Shown one piece after another: positions 56,502-64,000 of a stretch of 64,000 nucleotides of DNA (the stretch's first letter is position 1; each line of letters begins with the position of its first letter). Source of the DNA: a bacterium HR33 (GTDB lineage Bacteria; Gemmatimonadota; Gemmatimonadetes; Gemmatimonadales; GWC2-71-9). The DNA is taken from NCBI GenBank assembly GCA_002923375.1, contig BEIJ01000004.1:1-64000 (forward strand), written 5' to 3'. The translations under genes were made by a program, and so were the position numbers. The notes under the pieces were generated by a model. It was not told the DNA's origin and searched no databases. It was given only the letters and a program-made list of their open reading frames with translations.

Positions 56502-57731
56502 TCAGAAGAACTCCTGAAGCCAACGTTTGACCGGAGCCAGCCACCGGTCCACCCCGCTGGCCGGCTCGTACCCGCCGATACGCTGCCGGGCCCCGTACAG
56601 CACAAGACCTACAGGGACCGCATAGCGCGGCTCCTGCACGCTGTCCACTAAACCCGAAATCGCTCTCCCCGGCACCCCGATTCTGGCCGGAGCCGCGAAA
56701 ACCTCGCGGGCGAGCTCCACCATGCCAGGAAGGTGGGCGCCGCCGCCGGTCAAGACGACACCGGCCGGCAACCTCTGCGAGAAGCCCGCCCGCTCCAGCT
56801 CGCGCAAGACCAAACCTAATATCTCATCCATCCGCTGCTGAATTATATGGGCCAGCAACTCTCGCTTAGCCTGCCTTGGGCCCTGACCGGCCGTGCCGGG
56901 CAGATCCACCACCTCGTCAGGATCCACCAGCGGCATGTAGGCAGCGCCGAAATGCTCCTTGAGCCACTCGGCATCGGCCTGCGTGACGCCGAGTCCCTGA
57001 ACTATGTCGCTGGTAACGTGAGACCCGGCAAACCTCAACGAGGCGATGTGCCGGATCTTCCCGTCCTGAAAAACCGCCACGTTGGTAGAGCCGCCCCCGA
57101 GCTCGATCAAAGCACAGCCCAACTCTTTTTCCTCTTCCGACAGCACCGCTTGAGCCGCGGCCAACGGCTCGAGCACCAGCTCGGCCACCTTGTAGCCGGC
57201 CCGCTCCACCGAGCGCCTCAGGTTCTGGGCCGCCGTGCTGGGCACCGAAACCAAATACATCTCCACCTCGAGCCTGAGTCCGGTCATTCCCACCGGATCG
57301 AAGATTCCTCCCTGAGCGTCAACCTTGTACTCCTGCGGTATATGATGCAGGAGCTCGTAGTCACCCCCTAAGCTCACCGCCTTGGCAACCGCATCGACCC
57401 GCTCCACGTCCGCCCGGGTAATCTCGTCCCCCGTCACCGAAGCCAAACCGGTGGAAGTCCGGGCCTTCACATGCTCCCCGGCGATCCCGCAATACACCGA
57501 AGAGACCTGCACCCCAGCCATGCGCTCGGCATCCCTCATTGCCTGAACGATCGAACGGGTTGTCTCCTCGATGTCCCTCACCACGCCTCTGCGAACCCCG
57601 CCCGATCGCGCCACCCCCACCCCCAACACCTTCGCACCCGCCAGCCGCGCGTCGCCGGTAGCTTCGGCAATCACCGCACAGGTCTTGGTACTTCCCAAAT
57701 CCAATCCGGCAACCAGCAAACCGCGCTTCAC
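56502..57731 (-). CDS. ftsA: Cell division protein FtsA
   Basis: The 409-aa actin-like membrane tether of FtsZ shows [17 protein letters not shown], the 1C domain, [17 protein letters not shown], and [17 protein letters not shown]. It ends in a short amphipathic helix ([13 protein letters not shown]) for membrane binding. The start is GTG at 57731, overlapping the ftsQ stop in GTGA; a TTG at 57758 is the alternative. Confidence 0.95.
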   Translation of the reverse strand: MKRGLLVAGLDLGSTKTCAVIAEATGDARLAGAKVLGVGVARSGGVRRGVVRDIEETTRSIVQAMRDAERMAGVQVSSVYCGIAGEHVKARTSTGLASVTGDEITRADVERVDAVAKAVSLGGDYELLHHIPQEYKVDAQGGIFDPVGMTGLRLEVEMYLVSVPSTAAQNLRRSVERAGYKVAELVLEPLAAAQAVLSEEEKELGCALIELGGGSTNVAVFQDGKIRHIASLRFAGSHVTSDIVQGLGVTQADAEWLKEHFGAAYMPLVDPDEVVDLPGTAGQGPRQAKRELLAHIIQQRMDEILGLVLRELERAGFSQRLPAGVVLTGGGAHLPGMVELAREVFAAPARIGVPGRAISGLVDSVQEPRYAVPVGLVLYGARQRIGGYEPASGVDRWLAPVKRWLQEFF

Positions 57732-58408
57732 GTCCGATCCCGCCGCGCTATCACCCAACCTGCATAGCGCGCGTCTAGCTCCCGATGCGGTCTCCCCGAC
57801 GCCTCCAACTCGCGGTTGACCACCGCAACCGCCCGCAATACGTCGATAGCGGGAGCCCCGGGAAGCAGCACCCGCTTCCTAGGCAACTCCAACCAGACCG
57901 ACCCGTCCCGACCGCGTCCCGCCGCCTGAACCTCGTGGTAAAACGCCGAGTCTGCCCGACGCGCCAACGCCAGAACCGATAACACCCCCTTGTCCAAACT
58001 CTCGACAACGGGCAGATCCAATCCCGCCGCCACCGGATCATAAGGAAGCTCCTCGCCCGCGGAATCCACAGGCACCAAGCCCTCGCGACCGGCCAGAAAA
58101 GCAATAGCCGGCCGCTCCTCTACGGCAATCCTCAGCGTCCCCGGAAGAACGCGCTCCACCCGCACAGTTACCACACCAGGGAGACTCTCCAGACGCCGCT
58201 CCAGCGCACCCAGAGGGTCGAAAAGGTTGGGCCGCGGTCCCAGATCGAGGGCGGCAAGCAGCCTCTCCGGAGACAAATACCGCAAGCCCTCCAGTTCCAC
58301 CCGCCGCACTCGGAAGAAATCCGTTTGCCGCAGCGCCCACCGGCCTCCCAGTGACAGGGCCACCAAAACCCCGGATGCCAGTACCAGCCGGATCGCTAAA
58401 CCCTTCAC
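57728..58408 (-). CDS. ftsQ: Cell division protein FtsQ
   Basis: The 226-aa bitopic protein has one N-terminal transmembrane helix (about 4-23), then the POTRA domain (FFRVRRVELEGLRYLSPERLLAAL) and the FtsQ beta domain (LPGTLRIAVEERPAIA, LPVVESLD). GTG start overlaps the murC stop. murB, often found between murC and ftsQ, is absent here. Confidence 0.9.
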   Translation of the reverse strand: MKGLAIRLVLASGVLVALSLGGRWALRQTDFFRVRRVELEGLRYLSPERLLAALDLGPRPNLFDPLGALERRLESLPGVVTVRVERVLPGTLRIAVEERPAIAFLAGREGLVPVDSAGEELPYDPVAAGLDLPVVESLDKGVLSVLALARRADSAFYHEVQAAGRGRDGSVWLELPRKRVLLPGAPAIDVLRAVAVVNRELEASGRPHRELDARYAGWVIARRDRT

Positions 58409-59784
58409 GCCCGGGTACTCGTCAAGCTGGCCAGCAACTCCCGGCCGACTCGGGTGATATCACCTGCACCGAGAGTCAAAACCACGTCACCCTCGCGAAC
58501 CAGTTCCAAGAGCTGGTCCGCGAGGCGCACCCGCTCGGGGATCCATGCGACCTCGGCGCCGTGTTTCTCGGCCGCCTCGGCAACCAACCGGCCTGAAACT
58601 CCCGGTATCGGATCCTCCCGGGCCGCATAGACCTCGGTCACCACCACCAGATCCGCTGCCGACAATGCCCCGCCCAGTTCTTCCGCCATCAACTGGGTGC
58701 GCGAATACAGGTGAGGTTGGAAGACCGCCACCAATCTGGCCTCGGGGAACCGCTGCCGGGCGGCTCGAAGAGTGGCCGCCACCTCGGTCGGATGATGGGC
58801 GTAGTCATCCACCACCCACACGCCGCCAGCCCGCCCCACCAGCTCGAAGCGCCGGCTCACACCGGAAAACCCAGCCAAGGCGGCAACAGCTTTCTCCAGG
58901 TCGGCACCGAGCGCGCCAGCCGCAGCCATAGCCATGGCCCCATTCATGACGTTGTGCAGTCCCGCCAAAGCAAGCCTAAGGTCCACCAACCGACCGCCGG
59001 GCAGCCGCACCCTGGCGCTGCTCCCCGTCGCCCCCAACTCCACTCGCTCAATCCTCACCTCGGCTCCCAAGGCGGACCCCACCCTCCACACCGGAACCGA
59101 CAGGCGCGCCGCCACTCGGCCTGCACCCGGATCCTCAGCACTGACCACCACATGACGGGCACGCCCGGCAAACTCGGCGAAGGCATCTTCGATCGCCGCC
59201 AGCGTCCCATAACACTCCAAGTGGTCCACCTCCACATTGGTGATCAGGGCCAGCTCCGGCTCCAGAGACAAAAACGCCCGATCGTACTCGTCCGCTTCTA
59301 CCACGAAATACTCGGACCCGCCTAGCCGCGCATTGCCACCCCAGCCCGGCACCCGACCCCCCACCAGCGCCGTAGGATCGTACCCGGCAGCAGCCAAGAC
59401 CTCGGCCACCATGGCCGTAGTCGTAGTCTTTCCGTGAGTCCCGGCCACCGCCACCAGACTACCACCCCTGACGGCCTGGGCGAGCGCGTCAGCCCTCCGA
59501 ACCACCGCCAACCCCGCCCGGCGCGCAGCCTCCAACTCGGGGTGATCCGCCCTAACCGCCGCCGTATACACCACAGCCCTCGCCCCAGCCACATGCTCCG
59601 GATCATGCCCACCGTATACCTCGATCCCCATAGCCGCCAGATCCGAAACTCCCCCGGCGTCGGCGTCGCACCCAGTTACCCTCACCCCCCGGCGCCTGGC
59701 TATGAGTGCCAGGGCACTCATCCCCGCGCCGGCTATCCCCAAAAAGTGCAGCGGTCGGGGATCGTCCGGAGCGAAAAGATACAT
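58405..59784 (-). CDS. murC: UDP-N-acetylmuramate-L-alanine ligase
   Basis: MurC adds L-Ala to UDP-MurNAc. The 459-aa ligase has HFLGIAGAGMSALALIA, the ATP loop GTHGKTTTT (115-122), VEADEYDRAFLSLEPE, DDYAHHPTEVAATL and FQPHLYSRT, all diagnostic of MurC. It has no Shine-Dalgarno: a TATATT -10 ends 10 nt before the ATG, so it is probably leaderless and starts its own transcript within the dcw cluster. Confidence 0.96.
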   Translation of the reverse strand: MYLFAPDDPRPLHFLGIAGAGMSALALIARRRGVRVTGCDADAGGVSDLAAMGIEVYGGHDPEHVAGARAVVYTAAVRADHPELEAARRAGLAVVRRADALAQAVRGGSLVAVAGTHGKTTTTAMVAEVLAAAGYDPTALVGGRVPGWGGNARLGGSEYFVVEADEYDRAFLSLEPELALITNVEVDHLECYGTLAAIEDAFAEFAGRARHVVVSAEDPGAGRVAARLSVPVWRVGSALGAEVRIERVELGATGSSARVRLPGGRLVDLRLALAGLHNVMNGAMAMAAAGALGADLEKAVAALAGFSGVSRRFELVGRAGGVWVVDDYAHHPTEVAATLRAARQRFPEARLVAVFQPHLYSRTQLMAEELGGALSAADLVVVTEVYAAREDPIPGVSGRLVAEAAEKHGAEVAWIPERVRLADQLLELVREGDVVLTLGAGDITRVGRELLASLTSTRA

Positions 59785-59947
59785 GTGGGCAGCTAATATA
59801 AGAGCGAAGCGAAAGTTCCGAAAGACTCGACACTTAGCTCATGCGACTTAAGATATTGGAGCGGGTCGAGTCCAACCTCGTTTACGGCAACATCCGTTCC
59901 TGCCGATCCGGCAGATAACCCTCGCGCGATTAGGCAGTGCCAACTTG
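59785..59947 (-). promoter_or_regulatory. Intergenic region between murG and murC with a promoter for murC
   Basis: This 163-bp gap is the only sizeable one in the dcw cluster. On the minus strand TATATT (59800-59795) ends 10 nt before the murC ATG; a -35 is weak (TTCGGA with a 17-nt spacer). A small hairpin CTGCCG/CGGCAG lies at 59900-59914 without a U-run. No gene or structural RNA is apparent. Confidence 0.5.
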
Positions 59948-61036
59948 TCAGCTAAGTACGTCAAGAATTGCGCTCGCTATGCTCCGAGCAGCGTCAGGCT
60001 TTGCGCGAGACAAAGCCGCCGATTTCATCCGGTTCGCCAGTTCCGCGTCCCTTAGGATTGACTGCACCAAGCGCACCAACTCGCGGGCACGGAGTCGGTC
60101 CTCGGGTAAGTGGAAGGCAGCGCCGCAGGCCTCGAGGGCCTGAGCATTTTTGGTCTGATGATCAGCGGCGGCCCGTTTCAAGGGGACCAAGATCGAGGGC
60201 AGTCCAAAAGCGCAAAGCTCGGCAGTGGTCATCGCTCCGGCTCGGGTTACCGCCAGGTCCGCAGCACGGTACGGCACGGCAATCGGATCCCAAAACGCTC
60301 GTACTTGACGCAGGGGTGGATCGTGAAAATGTCGATACCGTTCCCATTCCAGCCTCCCGGTACCCCACAGCAGGGCGATGTTTTCCAGCATTCCACCCTC
60401 CAGCATCTCGCGCACTGTGCGGTTCAGCACCCGTGCTCCCTGACTTCCTCCGAACACCAGGATCGCGGGAATCGAATCGGGAAGGCCGAGGCGCGACCGC
60501 GCCGACGTTCTGTCTAGCCCCGCCGGAGGAGGCGCGATGGGATTGCCCGAGTACCGGAGGCGATCGCCTACCCGGGCGGGAAGATATCGGGACGCTTCCG
60601 GGAGGCCCAGATGGATTTGCACCGCCCGCCCGGCGAAATACCGCGTCGTCAGCCCGGGATAAGCGTTTTGTTCCTGGAGCACTATCGGGATTCCCCGCCG
60701 GGAGGCGACGAACAGCACCGGTCCCGACGCGTATCCTCCGGTACCCACCACCACTTTGGGGCTCTCCAGCTCCAATATTTGCCGGCACTCCTTCCACAGG
60801 CGCAATGCCAGGATCGGCCACCTGAGGTTCTTCCACCACTGCTTGCGATAAAGCGGCTCTGCCGGGAGCAGGTAATAGGGGAAAGGTCGCTCCGGCAATA
60901 TGCTCGCCTCTACCCCTCTTTTCGCCCCGACCAGAACCGGCATCACCTCCGGGTTGAGGTCTCTCAGCGCCTGAGCGATCGCTAGCGCCGGCATCAAGTG
61001 ACCTCCGGTACCTCCCCCTGCGAGGATCACTTTCAT
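59948..61036 (-). CDS. murG: UDP-GlcNAc:lipid I N-acetylglucosaminyltransferase MurG
   Basis: The 362-aa GT28 enzyme makes lipid II at the inner membrane. It has the glycine loop ILAGGGTGGHLMPALAIAQ, VVGTGGYASGPVLF, LQEQNAYPGLTTRYFA, FGGSQGARVLN and the donor site TRAGAMTTAELCAFGLPSILVPL. It lies 11 nt past ftsW. Confidence 0.96.
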   Translation of the reverse strand: MKVILAGGGTGGHLMPALAIAQALRDLNPEVMPVLVGAKRGVEASILPERPFPYYLLPAEPLYRKQWWKNLRWPILALRLWKECRQILELESPKVVVGTGGYASGPVLFVASRRGIPIVLQEQNAYPGLTTRYFAGRAVQIHLGLPEASRYLPARVGDRLRYSGNPIAPPPAGLDRTSARSRLGLPDSIPAILVFGGSQGARVLNRTVREMLEGGMLENIALLWGTGRLEWERYRHFHDPPLRQVRAFWDPIAVPYRAADLAVTRAGAMTTAELCAFGLPSILVPLKRAAADHQTKNAQALEACGAAFHLPEDRLRARELVRLVQSILRDAELANRMKSAALSRAKPDAARSIASAILDVLS

Positions 61037-61047
61037 CGGGCATTCAT

Positions 61048-62190
61048 TTATCGAGCCCGGCGAGCCGCATCAGACTCGGGCGAAGCGATGCTGCACAGCA
61101 CACCGGTGGCTAGCAGTGCTACGATCAGGTGCGACCTGCCGTAGGAGATGAAGGGTAGAGGAACCCCGGTCGTGGGAAGGAGAGCCAGATTCACCGCCAT
61201 GTGCAGCAGAGCCGGAAGGGCGACGATCGACGCCAAACCTACAGCCAGCAGCCTGCCGAACGGATCCGTAGTGGCGCGCGCTATACGGAACGCAACCATC
61301 ACAAAGAGCGCGAACAGCAGCACTATGAACCCAACCCCGAGAAACCCCCACTCTTCGCCGATCGTGCTGAAGATGAAATCCGAATATGCGTAGGGCAGAT
61401 AACCCAGCTTCTGCTGGCCCTCGCCGAATCCCACGCCGATGAACCTCCCCGCCCCCATGCCGGTGAGCGACTGCTGGATCTGCCAGCTCGCCTCGCTCAC
61501 ATCCTCGCCCGGGCTCAGGAAGGTGAGCACCCGGGCCAGTCGGTATTGCACACCGGCTATCTGACGCCAGAGCAACGGGACCGCCACGAATCCCAACAAC
61601 AGAAAGTGTCCGATCTTGGCGCCGGCAGCAAAAAGGACAATCCCCGCCAGCAGCACGATCAAGAGGGCGTTTGACAGGTGGGGTTGGAAAAGAATCAAGG
61701 CGGCGATCGGACCAACTATCACCGCGAACGGGAGCACCCCTTTGCGAAACTCCCTGACGCGCTCTCCCTTCTTGGCTGCCAGCATGGCAGCCCAGACTAC
61801 CACCGCCAGTTTGGCGAACTCCGACGGCTGCACCATGACCCCGTTGAAGCTCAGCCATCTCCGGGTGCCGTTGATTTCCGGAGCTAACCCCCTGAGACCC
61901 GGCAGATAGGGCACCAACAAGGCGGCGGCTGTAACCGCTATCATAGGCCAGGCGAGCCGGCGCCATACTCGGTAGTCGGTCCGAGCCGCAACCAACGCCA
62001 ACACCGCCCCAGCTACCGCTCCCTGGAGTTGGCGCAGAGCAAAGGTAGAGCCTGGGTCGCCGTTTTGAACCGCCACGATGCTGGAAGCCCCATAAACCGC
62101 TGCCAGTCCGAAAACCACGAGGGTTGCCGCGACGATCGCCAGGAGTCGGGACTCCCATCCGCCGATCTGCGGGGAGCCGTATGTTCTCAC
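61048..62190 (-). CDS. ftsW: Peptidoglycan polymerase FtsW (SEDS family)
   Basis: The 380-aa protein has about ten transmembrane helices. SEDS motifs are NGTRRWLSFNGVMVQPSEFAKLA, LLFQPHLSNALLIVLLAG, and GYLPYAYSDFIFSTIGEEWGFLG, with TGVPLPFISYGRSHLI near the end. Placement between murD and murG marks it as FtsW rather than RodA. The start overlaps the murD stop by 4 nt. Confidence 0.95.
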   Translation of the reverse strand: MRTYGSPQIGGWESRLLAIVAATLVVFGLAAVYGASSIVAVQNGDPGSTFALRQLQGAVAGAVLALVAARTDYRVWRRLAWPMIAVTAAALLVPYLPGLRGLAPEINGTRRWLSFNGVMVQPSEFAKLAVVVWAAMLAAKKGERVREFRKGVLPFAVIVGPIAALILFQPHLSNALLIVLLAGIVLFAAGAKIGHFLLLGFVAVPLLWRQIAGVQYRLARVLTFLSPGEDVSEASWQIQQSLTGMGAGRFIGVGFGEGQQKLGYLPYAYSDFIFSTIGEEWGFLGVGFIVLLFALFVMVAFRIARATTDPFGRLLAVGLASIVALPALLHMAVNLALLPTTGVPLPFISYGRSHLIVALLATGVLCSIASPESDAARRAR

Positions 62191-63533
62191 ATTTCCTCCA
62201 CCTGTCGCCTAAAGGCCGTTCCTCGCTCCTCGTAGTTCGCAAACTGATCGTAGCTGGCGCAAGCTGGCGAGAGCAGGACTGCATCCCCGGGCAGAGCGAG
62301 GTTGCGGGCGAGCTCAACCGCATCCGACAGAAGGTGCGTGATCTCGACCCGGACCCGCTCGCCGATCTCGGCGGCTATCCTGGGCGCGGCCTCCCCGTAG
62401 GCGACCACCGCTCTGCAGCGTTCGTCCAGTTCTTTGGCCAAAGGGGCGAACGACTCCCCCTTCGGTCTCCCGCCGAGTATCAGGACAAAGGGCCGGTCAA
62501 TGGCCCGCACTGCCACCACGGTGGATCCCACATTGGTGGCTTTGGAGTCGTTGATGAAGAGCACTCCATCGACCTCTCCCACCTTTTCCAGCCGGTGGGG
62601 CAGGCCTTTGAACGACACCAGGCCGGCGGCGATCTCTTCCCCCTTTAACCCGGCGGCCTGGGCTGCGAGCGCTGCGGCCAGGGCGTTGGCAACGTTGTGG
62701 TCTCCCATGAGCGGCAATTCGGCGCGGGGCATCAGCGGTTCCGATCCCAACACGAGTGTCCGGGCAGCCCGGTCGTACCACGCGTCGGCGCGCCCTTCAA
62801 GGCTAAAGTAGACCGGAGAGCCCGGCACGCCCCGAGCTAGGCTGAGGACGTCCTCGTTGTCCCGGTTCAAGACCCATATCGAATCCTCCCGGGCGTTGCG
62901 AAACAGAAGCTTTTTGTCGGCATAGTACTCCTCCACCGAACCGTACCGGTCCAGGTGGTCGGGCGCCAGATTGGTCAGCACACCCATGGCGGGTGCGAGG
63001 TTCGGGGAATCGTGGAGCTGAAACGAGGAAGCCTCGACCGCCACCCATTCGGGAGGAGGCGAGCAGGATGCCAGCTCGATCAGCGGCCGGCCTATGTTGC
63101 CGGCGACCGGAGCGCTGAGCCCCGCCGCTTGCAGGAGATGGCCGATGAGGGCCGTAGTGGTCGACTTCCCGTTCGTGCCGGTTACCACGATGAGCTTGGT
63201 GGATCGGAGCACCCTCGCAGCCAGATCCAGTTCGGAGATTATCTCCACTCCCGCCGCTCTGGCGGCCTGGAGCGCAGGTATCGATGGCGGTATTCCGGGC
63301 GATACGATCACCAGCGCCGCTTCGCAGATGCGCCGCAAGTCGTGCCTGCCCAGTTCCACCGTTATCCCGGAACCCGAGAGCGAGCTGGCGAGGGAGCGCA
63401 GTTCGGCGGTATCCGAAATGTCGGAACAATACACCCTCGCACCCTGCTCCTTGAGCCATCTGACTACCGCCGCACCCGTCCTCCCCATCCCCACCACCGC
63501 AACCTCCGACTTCCGCCAACTCTCGGGAATCAT
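62187..63533 (-). CDS. murD: UDP-N-acetylmuramoyl-L-alanine-D-glutamate ligase
   Basis: MurD adds D-Glu to the growing precursor. The 448-aa ligase has VAVVGMGRTGAAVVRWL for UDP binding, VSPGIPPSIPAL, the ATP loop VTGTNGKSTTTALI (119-125), EASSFQLHD, LTNLAPDHLDRYGSVEEY and NDSKATNVGSTVVAV. The start is ATG at 63533 inside the mraY stop (ATGA); the open frame upstream belongs to mraY. Confidence 0.96.
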   Translation of the reverse strand: MIPESWRKSEVAVVGMGRTGAAVVRWLKEQGARVYCSDISDTAELRSLASSLSGSGITVELGRHDLRRICEAALVIVSPGIPPSIPALQAARAAGVEIISELDLAARVLRSTKLIVVTGTNGKSTTTALIGHLLQAAGLSAPVAGNIGRPLIELASCSPPPEWVAVEASSFQLHDSPNLAPAMGVLTNLAPDHLDRYGSVEEYYADKKLLFRNAREDSIWVLNRDNEDVLSLARGVPGSPVYFSLEGRADAWYDRAARTLVLGSEPLMPRAELPLMGDHNVANALAAALAAQAAGLKGEEIAAGLVSFKGLPHRLEKVGEVDGVLFINDSKATNVGSTVVAVRAIDRPFVLILGGRPKGESFAPLAKELDERCRAVVAYGEAAPRIAAEIGERVRVEITHLLSDAVELARNLALPGDAVLLSPACASYDQFANYEERGTAFRRQVEEM

Positions 63534-64000
63534 CGAATCTTCAGCGTGGAAAGCGCAAAGAGCGCGCAGAGGATGCCGATGATATAAAACCGCATCACCA
63601 CCTTGGACTCCGGCCAGCCGATCTTCTCGAAATGGTGGTGCAAAGGAGCCATGCGAAACACCCGGTGCTGCTCGGCATACTCCCTCCCCTTCCTCCACTT
63701 CCGCCACTTGAACACTCCCGTCTGCAAAATGACCGCCGCAGTCTCGGCGGCGAAGACCCCGCCCACCATGAGGAGCAAAAACTCAGACTTGAGCAGGATC
63801 GAAACCGTGCCGAAAGCGCCCCCTATCGCCAAACTCCCGGTGTCTCCCATGAACACCTGGGCCGGGTGAGCATTGAACCACAAAAAGCCCAGGGCGGCGC
63901 CCATCAGACTGGCACAGAACACCGTCAGTTCTCCCGAACCCCGCAAATAGTAAACGTTCAAGTACTCGCTCATGTCCACCCGGCCAAAGACATAGGCGAA
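63530..64000 (-). CDS. mraY: Phospho-N-acetylmuramoyl-pentapeptide transferase MraY, C-terminal part
   Basis: The gene runs off the right edge; 156 codons are present. The visible part has GSGELTVFCASLMGAALGFLW, the catalytic-loop motif FMGDTGSLAIGGAFG, FRMAPLHHHFEKIGWPE and the last helix FYIIGILCALFALSTLKIR. It links phospho-MurNAc-pentapeptide to undecaprenyl phosphate (lipid I). Its stop overlaps the murD start. Confidence 0.95.
   Translation of the reverse strand, partial: FAYVFGRVDMSEYLNVYYLRGSGELTVFCASLMGAALGFLWFNAHPAQVFMGDTGSLAIGGAFGTVSILLKSEFLLLMVGGVFAAETAAVILQTGVFKWRKWRKGREYAEQHRVFRMAPLHHHFEKIGWPESKVVMRFYIIGILCALFALSTLKIR

Noticed and set aside
55199-56530. 443-codon plus-strand open frame across ftsZ
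   Set aside because: It is the antisense shadow of ftsZ.
59785-59947. tRNA or small RNA in the murG-murC gap
   Set aside because: A stretch resembling a T-arm lacks the conserved loop, acceptor stem and anticodon arm; nothing folds as a tRNA.

Overview
This 64 kb window comes from a GC-rich bacterial chromosome (about 60-65% G+C by eye) and is almost entirely housekeeping sequence. It holds 56 protein genes; all but three full genes lie on the minus strand, packed into long runs with ATGA, GTGA or TGATG stop/start overlaps. The gene content points to Gemmatimonadota or a close FCB-group relative (moderate confidence). The clues are a type IX-secretion-like C-terminal sorting domain, a PorV-like outer-membrane protein, several carboxypeptidase-regulatory-domain exported proteins, a complete mannose-family PTS with HPr kinase, class I FBPase and SelB. 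I see no phage, transposon, CRISPR array, tRNA or rRNA gene.

Layout from left to right. (1) 1-5.2 kb: a partial exported protein, a membrane-anchored winged-helix regulator on the plus strand, tadA-clpB, and a tiny secreted sorting-domain protein followed by a good intrinsic terminator. (2) 5.3-12.97 kb: a cobalamin-uptake operon btuF-btuC-btuD-btuB, with recO and selB as its tail. It is headed by a sigma70-like promoter, a cobalamin riboswitch and an expression platform in which one hairpin covers the btuF Shine-Dalgarno. (3) 13-28.7 kb: read in transcription order (right to left), pirin, then the riboflavin genes ribD-ribE-ribBA-ribH, nusB, a glycosyltransferase, hpf, hprK, the mannose-type PTS (EIIA, B, C, D), HPr, Enzyme I, metK, ahcY, a bifunctional nuclease and an exported protein. 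(4) 28.8-44.06 kb: alr, cdd, a lipoprotein, a PorV-like barrel, mtaB, miaB, comEC, fbp, methylmalonyl-CoA mutase, an FmdB zinc ribbon, argS, a PfkB kinase and purM. (5) 44.1-48.5 kb: mazG (+), asnS (-), a pterin dehydratase (+) and an exported three-domain protein (-). (6) 48.5-64 kb: the dcw division/wall cluster mraY(partial)-murD-ftsW-murG / murC-ftsQ-ftsA-ftsZ. It runs on into an M23 peptidase, a divergent HisA-like protein, a VWA membrane protein, ftsY and recG; murB is not in the cluster.

The genes group into a few physiological themes. Cobalamin scavenging is sensed by RNA, and an adenosylcobalamin enzyme (methylmalonyl-CoA mutase) is encoded elsewhere in the window. HPr carries both His15 and Ser46 and sits beside HPr kinase, so the PTS looks regulatory as well as transporting. 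SelB implies selenocysteine decoding, although no other sel gene is visible here.

The most notable non-coding signals are the riboswitch platform and a recurring arrangement in which the -10 box lies only 9-12 nt before the start codon (asnS, the 48490 gene, murC, alr), suggesting leaderless or nearly leaderless mRNAs. I did not find a clear, wholly new multi-gene system; the best candidates for novelty are listed in the findings with their limits.
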